Assembly (NCBI GenBank): GCA_002862095.1
Contig: PHSQ01000001.1
Location: 806,001 to 870,000 of the forward strand
Source: Methylocystis sp. KS32
Lineage (GTDB): Bacteria > Pseudomonadota > Alphaproteobacteria > Rhizobiales > Beijerinckiaceae
Direction of reading: 5' to 3'
Length of the DNA stretch: 64,000 bases
The notes below the pieces were generated by a model that was not told the DNA's origin, made no database searches, and saw only the letters and a list, made by a program, of their open reading frames with translations. Positions 35,498 through 44,800 of this stretch are shown piece after piece (the first letter of the stretch is position 1; each line of letters opens with the position of its first letter). Both the position numbers and the translations under genes were made by a program.

Positions 35498-37057
35498 ATG
35501 ACGCGGCGGCACAATTTCCGCCGTGTCAAAATCCATCAAAGCTACATCATCCCGGAAGCCGCTCGGCTTCTGGGCGTGCATCCGCACACCGTAAGCCGAT
35601 GGATCAAGAACGGCCTTCCGCTCGTTTCGACCAAGCGCCCGCATCTCATTCACGGGAGCGATTTGCGCGAGCATTTGCAGGCGCAACAGCCGCGCAAACA
35701 AAAGCTCCGCGCGGGTGAAATCTACTGTCTCCCGTGCAAAGCGGCGAAGCGGCCCGCTGGCGACATGGTGGACTACATCCCGAGAACGCCAACGAAGGGC
35801 TTCCTTCGCGGCATTTGTCCAAGCTGCGACCGGCTCATTCACCGGCTCGCGAATTTCGCGACGCTCGTCAAAGTTTGCGGCGATTTGAGCGTCACGCGCC
35901 AACCCCCAGAGCAACGCTTGGGCGCGCTCATTGAAGCGGGCGTGGTCAAGGGCGACGTTCGCGAACATTCAATCGAACAGCAAAACAAGGCTATCGAAGT
36001 AGGCGAATATATGAGCCAAATGAGCCAAACGCCGCTGTTTGGCGATTTGGCCGAACAAAGGGCGCCGTTCGAAGGCGCGCCCGCCGCGAAGGTCGATAGC
36101 CGGCTGAAGCCTTACGAACTTCGCAAAGAGCTTGGAATTCCCGAAGCGCTGATTCAGGAAGTGACGCCGCAACCTTGGGAGATGGCGGATAATCTGGTTA
36201 AGCAAATCGCGATAGAGTTTTGCCGCGACGCCGCGCCCGCGCAAGAAATCCTGAAACGAAAGCGCAAGGCGACTTTGAGCCTTCGCGACCTCTTTCTCGA
36301 CGGGACGGACGAGGATTCGCGCGACATTGCCTTGCTCATGTCCAATGCGCGCGTCGCCGAAAAGGCGCAACTCGCGTTTAGCTTCAACGATTCGATTGAC
36401 CCCCGTGAATTGAAGCGGGCCTTGGTTGAACGGTTGCGCGAATTCTGCGACGAAGAGGGGATTGAATATCAAGCCAACGATTTGCGCCGCGCGATTGATT
36501 TGGCCGTGATGCGGGAGCCGGATAGGCTTAAGGAGGCGATGCGCGTGTCGCTGGCGCGCCAAGTCGTCATAAAGCGGGGCGAACCAATCCCGACGAAGCA
36601 ATATTGGCGGGAAGGCCTCAAGACCGCCCGCAAATCGGGTTATGGCGTTTTCCCGGAACGCCTCAATATCGAAGAGCGGGCCTTCGCCGAGTTTCTGGAC
36701 GAAGACAACACCGGAACGGTCAAATGGTGGCTCAAGAACCCCGAAAGTGAAGTTTGGGCAACGCGGCTGCTGCTTCCGACGGGAAGGCGGTTTTTCCCTG
36801 ATTTTATCGTTGGCGTGGAAGGGCGCTCGACGCCCGACAAGATCGCGCTCGTTGAAATCAAGGACGACGGCTCGACCGGCCGCTTACAAAGTGATCAAAA
36901 TACGGACAAGATACGGGTTCGCCATCGCGAATACGGCCCGGTTTTCTGGACCTTTCGAGACGACGGCACATGGGTCGCCGCGCATTATTCGTCGAGCCTT
37001 CACAGGATCATTCCTGAAGGCAAGTTTGAGATTGCCAATTTGGTTTTTGTCGGGTGA
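35498..37057 (+). CDS. Chimera: excisionase-type HTH and zinc ribbon fused to a PD-(D/E)XK nuclease domain
   Basis: 519 aa from the ATG at 35498. Residues 1-130 match a small HTH protein common beside integrases in Hyphomicrobiales: HTH at about 17-40 (PEAARLLGVHPHTVSRW) and a zinc ribbon with Cys77/80 and Cys107/110. Residues about 200-519 look like the C-terminal part of type III restriction-like DEAD/DEAH helicases, ending in a nuclease with FFPDF (Asp435) and EIK (Glu453, Lys455). No helicase motif is present. The join lies near residue 135-200. It may be a deletion fusion or a real new domain combination; both DNA-binding and nuclease residues look intact. Confidence 0.72.
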   Translation: MTRRHNFRRVKIHQSYIIPEAARLLGVHPHTVSRWIKNGLPLVSTKRPHLIHGSDLREHLQAQQPRKQKLRAGEIYCLPCKAAKRPAGDMVDYIPRTPTKGFLRGICPSCDRLIHRLANFATLVKVCGDLSVTRQPPEQRLGALIEAGVVKGDVREHSIEQQNKAIEVGEYMSQMSQTPLFGDLAEQRAPFEGAPAAKVDSRLKPYELRKELGIPEALIQEVTPQPWEMADNLVKQIAIEFCRDAAPAQEILKRKRKATLSLRDLFLDGTDEDSRDIALLMSNARVAEKAQLAFSFNDSIDPRELKRALVERLREFCDEEGIEYQANDLRRAIDLAVMREPDRLKEAMRVSLARQVVIKRGEPIPTKQYWREGLKTARKSGYGVFPERLNIEERAFAEFLDEDNTGTVKWWLKNPESEVWATRLLLPTGRRFFPDFIVGVEGRSTPDKIALVEIKDDGSTGRLQSDQNTDKIRVRHREYGPVFWTFRDDGTWVAAHYSSSLHRIIPEGKFEIANLVFVG

Positions 37058-37945
37058 GGCGCGGGAAGGAATCGGGGCGCCTGAACTGGACCGGACGGCG
37101 CGCGGGGATTTTTGTGGCGGAAGTCGCAATGGGCTCGCTCATAACGGGAGCAGCACGTATCGGGAACCCGGACCCGCCCCTAGCGAAAAAAATTGTTGGT
37201 ATATTTGTTGGTATAAATATTTTTTCGTGATTTTTTGTCGCTTATTTTCAAACTGTTATGGGGCAAATGCGACTCCTGCAACCGCACCAACGAAATCAAT
37301 TAGTTATGGAAGATGGGGACTTAGCTAATCTCAGAATCCGGGCACTGGGGACAAATCTCACGTCTTGCGAAAAATTCTTCCCTCTAGGCGACTCGGGCTG
37401 CTCTGGGAGACATAGGCGCTCAGTGGGTTCGAGACCAGAGGTAGAGCACCTGCGCGGCTGTAGCCATTATGCCGTTCGATCGGGCCGAACCTCCCCCCAT
37501 CGGGTCTACACGGCGAAGAAGCGTTTCTGACGGTCACCCGGCAGTGTGGGTTTTGCTCTCCCCACGATAGGCTTCACCATCGGCTTTCTAGCTTTGGCTT
37601 GGTGCGCTCTTGTTCACAGGCCTCGCCGACCGCCGCCCGCCTGATTCGAGCCCAATCCATGCAGACGATCGTTCCTGCGCTGATCGACTATGTGTCGGAG
37701 ACGCGGCGTCTCGATTCCCAACTGTCTTCGACAAAGAACGCCTTCGATGACGCGACCGCCATCGAAGGCGGCGGTGATTTTCTTTCGGCCAACGGCTGGA
37801 AACGAAAACGGGACAGGACTATCGTCGTGCATGGCTTGGATTCGAGGGCGTAACGGAGCGTTATAATTAGCAAATACCTATGTAAAATCAATATCATACA
37901 CCGCATACACCAACTCAAAATCGAGGTGCTGCTGAATAAGGCGGG
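37058..37945. other. Right end of the element and gene-free DNA
   Basis: About 890 bp with no convincing gene. GTTGGTAT occurs at 37195 and 37207, and the att-like TCCTGCAACCGCACCAA at 37274-37290. The short frames near 37599-37853 have no recognisable product and look like decayed sequence. Confidence 0.5.
37274..37290 (+). other. Right attachment site (attR), degenerate
   Basis: 17 of 18 bases of the tRNA-Thr 3' end repeat (one G missing), 60 bp beyond the last GTTGGTAT site. Confidence 0.6.
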
Positions 37946-38389
37946 TTAGGTGGAATCGCTTCCGCTTTTTCGCGGAAGCTGGGCAATTGCAGTGTCGATC
38001 AGGGCGTTCAATTCGCCGAGACGCGCAGCCGCGGCGGCGCCATATCTCGACGTGTCGGGATGAAAACTTCGCGCAACCTTGCGCCTCAAATTCCTGAGTT
38101 CGTCAGCTGAGTTCTTGGCGCGTGTAAGCTCCCGCTGGAAAGCGGCGAATTCCGCGCTGGATAGCTGCTCCCAGTCGGGGTCCGAGGCGGCGTGGCGCAA
38201 AACCTGCGACGCTGCTTCGGCGTAAGCATTTGCTTCGCGATTGCACGACGATCGAGCTCGGCCAGGCTCGTTGTTCGCTTCCCCGGTTACGCCGCACGCA
38301 AGATGCCGCCACGCGGCCGGGAGAGGATGATTAGAAGCTTCGGAAGCCGCGATTTCGATTTCCGCAAGCACGCGCGAAAACGGAAACAT
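37946..38389 (-). CDS. Hypothetical protein with J-domain-like HPD motif
   Basis: 147 aa. The C-terminal 60 residues include LRNLRRKVARSFHPDTSRYG followed by AARLGELNALIDTAIAQL, which resembles helices II-III of a DnaJ J-domain with the HPD tripeptide. The N-terminal part is not recognised. No zinc or client-binding domain. It is 6 bp downstream of the next gene (38396-38785), so cotranscribed. A DnaK-interacting role is possible but unproven. Confidence 0.6.
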   Translation of the reverse strand: MFPFSRVLAEIEIAASEASNHPLPAAWRHLACGVTGEANNEPGRARSSCNREANAYAEAASQVLRHAASDPDWEQLSSAEFAAFQRELTRAKNSADELRNLRRKVARSFHPDTSRYGAAAAARLGELNALIDTAIAQLPRKSGSDST

Positions 38390-38395
38390 GCCCTC

Positions 38396-38785
38396 TCACC
38401 TCCCGAGTGCGGAGGGAGGTTGCGCTCCATGATTCCCGAATATTTTGTCGTTTCGTGCAGCGACCCAACCCGCGGCGTTACGAGCACAGGACATGAAGGC
38501 GTGACGATCGAAAGGTTTTCTTTCGCGCTCTTGCGAAGCATTCTGCATCGAGGCGGCGATAGACAGCATGACAAGAGTAGCGCCCCGGAAAAAGGCGCGT
38601 TCGTCGTTGCAGCAGTTCGCGCGTTCGCCGATCCGCGCGATTATCGACCGAATTTCATGATCCAGGCGCTCAAGGTCTTCCTTGAGGAGTTCATCCATTC
38701 CTTCCAGGCTCATACAAGCCCCAGAGAGGCTTTCGTCCAAGTCGATTTGCTTTATAAGTCTGATGCTTGTTACATTCTTCGACAT
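38396..38785 (-). CDS. Hypothetical protein
   Basis: 129 aa. No family recognised. Predicted largely helical (LEGMDELLKEDLERLDHEIRSII), with three Cys and a short hydrophobic stretch. First gene of a two-gene unit with the HPD protein. Its upstream 38786-38929 is strikingly AT-rich for this genome and probably holds the promoter. Confidence 0.6.
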   Translation of the reverse strand: MSKNVTSIRLIKQIDLDESLSGACMSLEGMDELLKEDLERLDHEIRSIIARIGERANCCNDERAFFRGATLVMLSIAASMQNASQERERKPFDRHAFMSCARNAAGWVAARNDKIFGNHGAQPPSALGR

Positions 38786-38929
38786 AAGTCACCCTACGCA
38801 ACGCCGTCGAAATACTATATAAAACTGATAAGTAAATATTATATTTAGTGGAATCAAAAGTCATATAAAAAATATTATGTTTAATGTATACACGCTAGGA
38901 GTATAATAACAATTAGTGTAATTATTACT

Positions 38930-39643
38930 TCATGATCCAGTAGACAGAAGCTGGTCCGACGCGCTCTCGGAGGGGGAGGAAATCAGCATGTAGCCGAGGA
39001 AGCGCTGGCATTCGATCGGATCATACCCTAGTCGCGCCCGCAACTTCTTGCGAAGCTTGCTAATGTGGCTTTCGACGACGTTCTCCTCGATGCCGTCGTC
39101 AAAAAGGCCATAAACCGCATTGAAAATCTGCGACTTCGTAAGCCGGCGTCCTCTGTTGATGGCGAAATATTCCAGCATTCGCCTTTCGCGGCGGGGAAGG
39201 GGCATTACTTCTCCGCCTACCAAAGGATCGCGACCATCGAAGAAGACCTTTATTGCGCCGACGGCCGCCAAATCCTGGCGAGCCTCGGCGCGCTGCCGAA
39301 TCGCATGGACTCGGGCCAATAGTTCTTTGACGTGAACCGGTTTGCGAACGACATCGTCAACACCGGAGTTGAACAAGCCCAGAGTTGTCTCCAGTGAAGG
39401 CGCGTCGTTGAGGGCGATGACCGGCGCCTGTGAGCGGCGCCGGATCATTTTGGGCAATTCTTCGCGGTTTGGGCATTCGCCGAGCAGAAAGGCCTCCACC
39501 GCCTGGACGTCTCCCTCCATGGCGTTGCCGACCCATTCCGCGAATTGACCACCGCAAAAGCCCGCCGAGGCGATTCCTTCTCGTCCAAATCGGCACGCGT
39601 ATCCACCTGTCACGAGTTCTCTCTCGTCCACGATAATGAACAT
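38930..39643 (-). CDS. ftcR: Flagellar master regulator FtcR (OmpR-type)
   Basis: 237 aa. N-terminal atypical receiver ([40 protein letters not shown]) and C-terminal winged helix ([50 protein letters not shown]). The whole protein closely follows Brucella FtcR / rhizobial Rem, which turns on flagellar genes. The usual phosphorylated Asp is not evident, as in FtcR. It is 15 kb from the flagellar cluster in this window, which is probably its target. Confidence 0.9.
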   Translation of the reverse strand: MFIIVDERELVTGGYACRFGREGIASAGFCGGQFAEWVGNAMEGDVQAVEAFLLGECPNREELPKMIRRRSQAPVIALNDAPSLETTLGLFNSGVDDVVRKPVHVKELLARVHAIRQRAEARQDLAAVGAIKVFFDGRDPLVGGEVMPLPRRERRMLEYFAINRGRRLTKSQIFNAVYGLFDDGIEENVVESHISKLRKKLRARLGYDPIECQRFLGYMLISSPSESASDQLLSTGS

Positions 39644-39920
39644 TTCCTGCTCCCAATGGCGGAAACGTCAAGGGACGTCTTTCCGCGAATCATTCATGTA
39701 AAGTATTTATTCGTATTGTGATAACATCGTCAATAAACAACGCGTAAACATGGTCCGTGTACAATGTATTCGCGCGATTGTATACAGTAGCGTTGATTTC
39801 AAATGTCGACATAGCGACGAAAGCTTTTGTCGCTCCGCTTATGTGGGCGGGCATCATGAGCAAGCTTCGCATGAGCCATGGTGAATAAAGAGTTACTCGT
39901 GACTTGCTTTGGAGGATCCG
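39644..39920. promoter_or_regulatory. AT-rich divergent promoter region of ftcR
   Basis: About 275 bp, AT-rich. A near-perfect 22-bp palindrome at 39813-39834 (AGCGACGAAAGC/TTTTGTCGCT) may be an operator or terminator. No gene seen. Confidence 0.45.
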
Positions 39921-40181
39921 ATGGAAAAAATGTCTCAGCTGAAACAGATTCGCGAACAGATGATGGAGGAACTGACGCAAATCCCTCAATATCGCGCTTT
40001 GAAGGCGATCGATCGCTTCATGGGCGAGATTTCGGAAATCTATGGTTCCGCCGCCAACCTTGCGACCGGCAACCAATCGGAAGAAGAGAAAGCTGCTGTG
40101 CATGACGGTCGCGCACGTGAACTTAACTCCACCGCATCACAAAAAATAACGCCCTATATTCCGGCCCATCGCGTCGCTTGA
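39921..40181 (+). CDS. Small hypothetical protein
   Basis: About 86 aa. The ATG at 39921 has GGAGGA four bases upstream. Sequence is helical and charged at the start (KQIREQMMEELTQIPQYRALKAIDRFMGEI), then polar. The pattern recurs in small alphaproteobacterial proteins of unknown function. Divergent from ftcR and followed by a 9-bp hairpin. Confidence 0.65.
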   Translation: MEKMSQLKQIREQMMEELTQIPQYRALKAIDRFMGEISEIYGSAANLATGNQSEEEKAAVHDGRARELNSTASQKITPYIPAHRVA

Positions 40182-40218
40182 ATCCTTTGGGAACGACGCG
40201 ATAGCAAACGACTGCGCG

Positions 40219-40247
40219 GGCAAGCCGGCTGCTATGGTCGGCTTGCC
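40219..40247. terminator. Hairpin between convergent genes
   Basis: GGCAAGCCG / CGGCTTGCC perfect 9-bp stem with an 11-base loop, about 40 bp after the + strand stop. No T-run. Confidence 0.45.
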
Positions 40248-40328
40248 GTCCGTTCATAACATCCGCGCGCTCTCTATTCCAAATCTCCTGACCGGGGCGA
40301 GGAGACGTCGCATTCATCGCGAATTGGT

Positions 40329-41099
40329 TCAGCTCCTCGCCTTAAAAATCAAGAAGGCGCCCACCGACGCCACGATGATCGCGAAGACGTTGGAAAGCGC
40401 GTGACGACGCGGCGCCAGGATGTGGGCCAACCTGGTTCCCGCCAAGCCGCCAATCATTCCACCCGCGAGAAAATTTAGGGTCACGCTCCAATCGACAAGC
40501 CCGGAAGCCGCGTAATTCACGGCGGTGGCCATGCCAAAAACGGCCACCGATATGAGCGAGGTTCCTATCGCGTAAACCAGCGGCATGTCGGTCGCCGCGA
40601 GCAATCCCGGAACAGCGAGAAAGCCGCCTCCGATTCCAAAAAAACCGGAGAGAAACCCGATGCTCGCCCCGCAAAGCAGAAGCAGAGGCGCTAGACGGAT
40701 CATCGACTGGGCGTCCAGCCGAACCGAAGGATTGCGTCCAATTGGCTTCGCGAGAGCCATAGCCAGCGCTACGCCGATCATCAGCATTCCGAAAAGGATG
40801 ATCAATCGGTCTCCCGGGAAGCTCTTGCCGATGGAGGAGCCAGCCGCCGCGCCGACGAGGCCCGCGAGTGTGAAGGCGGCTCCGCATCGCCATTTGACAT
40901 GGCCCGAGCGAATATAAGCGATCAGGCTCGCCGAAGCCGAGATTGCGACGGCGAACGAACTTGTGCCGATCGCCACATGGGGGTCGCTCACGCCGACGAT
41001 ATAGATCACGGCGGGCACGCCAAGCACGGACCCGCCGCCGCCAATCAATCCCTGAACGAGGCCAATGAGCGCTCCCGAGAGCGAGGCGGACAGGTTCAT
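40329..41099 (-). CDS. TauE/SafE family sulfite/organosulfur exporter
   Basis: 256 aa, about eight transmembrane helices. The repeated family motif is seen as GLIGGGGSVLGVPAVIYIVG and FFGIGGGFLAVPGLLAATD. TSUP proteins export sulfite, thiosulfate or sulfoacetate. It is the last gene of the - strand series rhodanese-TauE, matching the TauE-rhodanese arrangement of BigR-type sulfide operons. Confidence 0.9.
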   Translation of the reverse strand: MNLSASLSGALIGLVQGLIGGGGSVLGVPAVIYIVGVSDPHVAIGTSSFAVAISASASLIAYIRSGHVKWRCGAAFTLAGLVGAAAGSSIGKSFPGDRLIILFGMLMIGVALAMALAKPIGRNPSVRLDAQSMIRLAPLLLLCGASIGFLSGFFGIGGGFLAVPGLLAATDMPLVYAIGTSLISVAVFGMATAVNYAASGLVDWSVTLNFLAGGMIGGLAGTRLAHILAPRRHALSNVFAIIVASVGAFLIFKARS

Positions 41100-41129
41100 G
41101 GCGTTCGCGACCCTGGGCGTGGAGGCGGT

Positions 41130-41480
41130 TTACGCTTCAAGCGCGCCGCCCCTGTTGCGCCATCCACCCGTCCCGCCAGCATAGTGGCGGATATTTTTGT
41201 GGCCCGCCTCCAAGGCGTGTTGCAGCGCCTTGGCTGAGCGACCGCCGGCGAGGCATACGAGGATGATCGGCTTTCCGCCCGGCAGATGCGAGGGGTTGAA
41301 ACGGGAAAGCGGAAGATTTACGGCGCCGGGAATGTGTCCCGCAGCATATTCATGGGGCTCGCGCACGTCCACGATGGCGCATGATCCGTCCTTGACCGCG
41401 CGGACAAAGGCGTCGTGGTCGATGGTCGGAATCGAGGCGCCGCCGCCAGTGAGGCCGGCTAGAAGATTGCCTAGCGTCAT
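41130..41480 (-). CDS. Single-domain rhodanese-like sulfurtransferase
   Basis: About 116 aa from the ATG at 41480 (GGGAG upstream). Rhodanese fold with VDVREPHEYAAGHIPGAVNLPL and active-site loop LVCLAGGRSAKAL with Cys76. It moves persulfide sulfur between acceptors, here likely from SQR-made polysulfide. Between tauE and the AhpD-like gene, with 14-30 bp spacing, so an operon. Confidence 0.92.
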   Translation of the reverse strand: MTLGNLLAGLTGGGASIPTIDHDAFVRAVKDGSCAIVDVREPHEYAAGHIPGAVNLPLSRFNPSHLPGGKPIILVCLAGGRSAKALQHALEAGHKNIRHYAGGTGGWRNRGGALEA

Positions 41481-41494
41481 TTGTTTCTCCCTTC

Positions 41495-41860
41495 TTAGGT
41501 TGCCGGTTGGCCGGCCTTCGCCGCCGAAAACTGGGAATAGGCGGCGAGGGCATGGCTCGCGTACATCGCGGAAGGACCGGCCCCCATGTAGATCGCCATT
41601 CCCAGCGTTTCGAGAACTTCGTCGCGGGTCGCGCCGTGATCGACCGCAGCCTTGGTATGGAAGGCGATGCAATCGTCGCAACGCGTGGCGACGCCAATCG
41701 CGAGAGCGATCAGCTCCTTTGTCTTCGCGTCCAGCGCCTTGGGCGCGCTCGCGCTCATGGCGAGGGCGGAAAAGGCTTTCATCACATCGGGCGCGCCAAG
41801 CCGCAATTGCCGAACATCGGCGCTCAATAGCTTAGTCAACTCAGGCCAGTCATGGATCAT
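41495..41860 (-). CDS. Carboxymuconolactone decarboxylase / AhpD-like protein
   Basis: About 121 aa from the ATG at 41860 (AGGAG eight bases upstream). Typical CMD helix pattern KTKELIALAIGVATRCDDCIAFHTKAAVDHGATRDEV read in parts, with the CxxC pair Cys61/Cys64 and the downstream His. AhpD-like proteins are thiol-disulfide or peroxidase partners. In this context it probably handles thiol or persulfide stress. 17 bp downstream of the RND gene. Confidence 0.88.
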   Translation of the reverse strand: MIHDWPELTKLLSADVRQLRLGAPDVMKAFSALAMSASAPKALDAKTKELIALAIGVATRCDDCIAFHTKAAVDHGATRDEVLETLGMAIYMGAGPSAMYASHALAAYSQFSAAKAGQPAT

Positions 41861-41877
41861 CGAGAAATCTCCTGTGG

Positions 41878-44800
41878 TTACCTTTTCGGCTGCTCTTTCG
41901 CGTGGAGTTCGTCGTCGCGCAGTACGACATAGATCGCCGGGATCACAAGTAAGGTCAGCGCGGTCGAGGATGCGAGGCCAAACACGAGCGAAATGGCGAG
42001 GCCCTGGAAAATGGGGTCCGTGAGGATAAAAGCCGCCCCGATGATCGCCGCCGCAGCCGTGAGAAAAATGGGCTTGAACCGCACGGCGCCCGCTTCGACG
42101 AGAGCTTCGCGCAGCGTCAGTCCTTTTTCGCGCAGATGGCGGATGAAATCGACCAGCAGAATCGAGTTCCGCACCACGATGCCCGCAAGCGCGATGAAGC
42201 CGATCATCGAGGTGGCCGTAAAGGCCGCGTTGAAGAGCAAATGGCCAAGCATGATGCCGATGAGCGTTAACGGCACGGGAGCAAGAATGACCAATGGCAG
42301 CTTGAACGAACCGAACTGCGCGACCACCAGGAGATAGATGCCCAGCAGCGCCACCATGAAAGCCGCGCCCATGTCGCGGAAGGTGACATAGGTGACCTCC
42401 CACTCCCCGTCCCACAGCAAGGTCGGTTTGCTGTCGTCCTGCGGCTGGCCGTGATATTTGATGGTTGGCGGCCCCTCTTTGCCCCAATCCTGCTTCGCGA
42501 TGGCGTCCTCGACCGCGAACATGCCGTATATCGGCGCCTCGAAGCGGCCTGCCACTTCGGCGCTGACCATTTCCGCGAAACGACCATTGTGGCGGAATAC
42601 AGGGTATGACGCGAGCTCGCGGGAAACCTTTACGACGTCGCCAAGCTCCACATTCGCGCCCTGTCTCGCGGTGCCGCCGGCGGGCAGAGGGGTGGAGAGG
42701 ATGTTTTCTCCCGGAGTCATCGCGGACCGCGGAAGCGCGACCGTGATGTCGATTGGCTTCGTCCCGCCGCCGCGCTGGGAGTACCCAATTTTCACGCCTC
42801 CAACCAGAGCGCCGATGGTGTCGTAGACGGCTCGCTCTTCGACGCCGAAGAATTCGAGCGCCTCCTGATCGATGGAATAGCGAAGTCTTTCGCCGCGAAC
42901 GCCAAAACTGTCGTCGACGTCGACAACGAAATCCACTGAAGCGAAAGCCTTGCGGACCTTGGTAGCGATCTCGCGACGGGCGTTCGCGTCCGGTCCGTAG
43001 ATTTCGGCGAGCAATGTGGCGAGCACTGGCGGTCCCGGCGGCACCTCGACGATCTTGACTGCGGTGTGCCCAGGCTTCGGCAGCGTCTCAAGCCGCTTGC
43101 GAATATCGAGCGCGATCAAATGGCTCGAGCGCTTGCGTTCGTCCTTTGGGAGAAGGTTTACTGCGAGGTCGCCCATTTCCGGAGCGTCTCGCATATAATA
43201 ATGGCGCACGAGACCGTTAAAATTGAATGGCGCCGCCGTCCCGGAATAGGATTGGATCGAGGTGAGTTCGGGCAAATCCTTCAACCGCTCCGCGGCCGCC
43301 GTGAGAACGCGATCCGTCTCCTCGAGCGCGGCGCCGTGCGGAAGGTCCACGACGACCGCGATTTCCGACTTGTTATCGAATGGAAGTAGTTTCACTCTCA
43401 CGCTCTTGGTGGCGAAGAGCATCAGCGACGCAACGGTGGCGAGGCCGACATAAAGCAGGAAGCGTTTCGAGTTCTCCCGCCCTTCGAGCAATCTGCTAGC
43501 GTAGCCGGCGTAAAACCGGCCCATGAAGCCGATGTCGTGCTCCGACGATCCATGAGACTCAGCATGCTCGAAGCGGCTGCGCGCGACCTTCATCAGCAGC
43601 CATGGAGTGATGGTCATTGCGACGAAGAAGGAAAATACCATCGCCAGCGACGCATTAGCCGGAATGGGGCTCATGTAAGGACCCATCATGCCCGATACGA
43701 AGAGCATCGGCAGCAAGGCGACAACGATGGTGAGCGTTGCGACAATGGTTGGGTTGCCGACTTCCGCGACCGCTTCGATAGCGGTTTCCGTCAGGCCGCG
43801 ATCGCCTCGCATATGCCAGTGGCGGACGATGTTTTCCACCACCACGATGGCGTCGTCCACCAATATGCCGATCGAGAAGATGAGCGCAAAGAGGCTGACT
43901 CGATTGATGGTGTAACCCATCATATAGGACGCAAACATCGTCAGCAAAATCGTCGTGGGAATGATGACAAAGACGACGACCCCTTCCCGCCATCCGACAA
44001 GAACCACAATCAGAGCGACGATCGACAGGGTAGCCAGCGCCAGATGAAACAGAAGCTCATTCGCCTTCTCGGTCGCTGTTTCCCCGTAATTGCGGGTGAC
44101 CTCTATCTCGACGTCGTCGGGCACGATACGGCCTTTGACTGTCTCCAACTGCTTCATGATATCGTCGGCCAGGACGACCGCATTGGCCCCCTTGCGCTTG
44201 GCGATGGCGAGGCTGACCGCAGGCCGCTTGACGAGGTTCCCAGCCGGATCGCGGGTCATCGTCCAGCCGAAATGTTCCGGCTCCGCGGAGCCTACGTGCA
44301 CATGGGCCACGTCTTTCACATAAACCGGGCGTCCGTCGCGAGATGTGAGAAGCAGCAAACCAATGTCGGGCATTCCTTGCAACGTTTGGCCCGAAACGAC
44401 AGGCAGTGCGTGATCCCCTTCGCGGAAGGACCCGACCAAAAGCGAGCGGTTCGCGTTGGTCAGCTTGTCGATGAGTTGATTAAGCGTAATGCCATAGAGA
44501 GAGAGAAGCCCGGGGTCCGGCTCGACTCTGATCTGATTGGCCGCTCCCCCGACAATGTAGCTACCGCCGACGTTTTCGACCTTGGTTAGATCGTGCTGCA
44601 GTTCTTGCGCCACCTGGTAGAGGCTGTTCGCGGTCAAGAATTGGGCCCGTTCGGGTTTTGCCGAGAGAGTGAGAACCACGATCGCCACATCGTCGATGCC
44701 GCGTCCGATGATTAGGGGTTCGTGAATCCCTTTCGGCAAACCCGTAATGTTCGCCTGGATTTTGTCGTGAACGCGCAACACGGCGTTGTCCTGTGGCGTC

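Larger units (their letters stand above)
33477..37290 (+). mobile_element. 3.8-kb integrative element (satellite/GI-like) in tRNA-Thr
   Basis: Bounded by att-like repeats and containing a P4-type integrase gene with a nonsense codon, GTTGGTAT repeats near both ends, a DnaA-box cluster, an AlpA-like regulator and an HTH/nuclease chimera. No phage structural, conjugation or replication initiator gene was found, so it is either a very small satellite-like element or the remnant of a larger one after deletion. Confidence 0.75.

Noticed and set aside
37421..37480. tRNA-like fragment (GGTAGAGCACC)
   Set aside because: No acceptor or T-arm pairing around it; not a tRNA.
37599..37853. 84-aa frame after the element
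   Set aside because: No recognisable family, no ribosome-binding site, lies in decayed gene-free DNA; no support as a gene.
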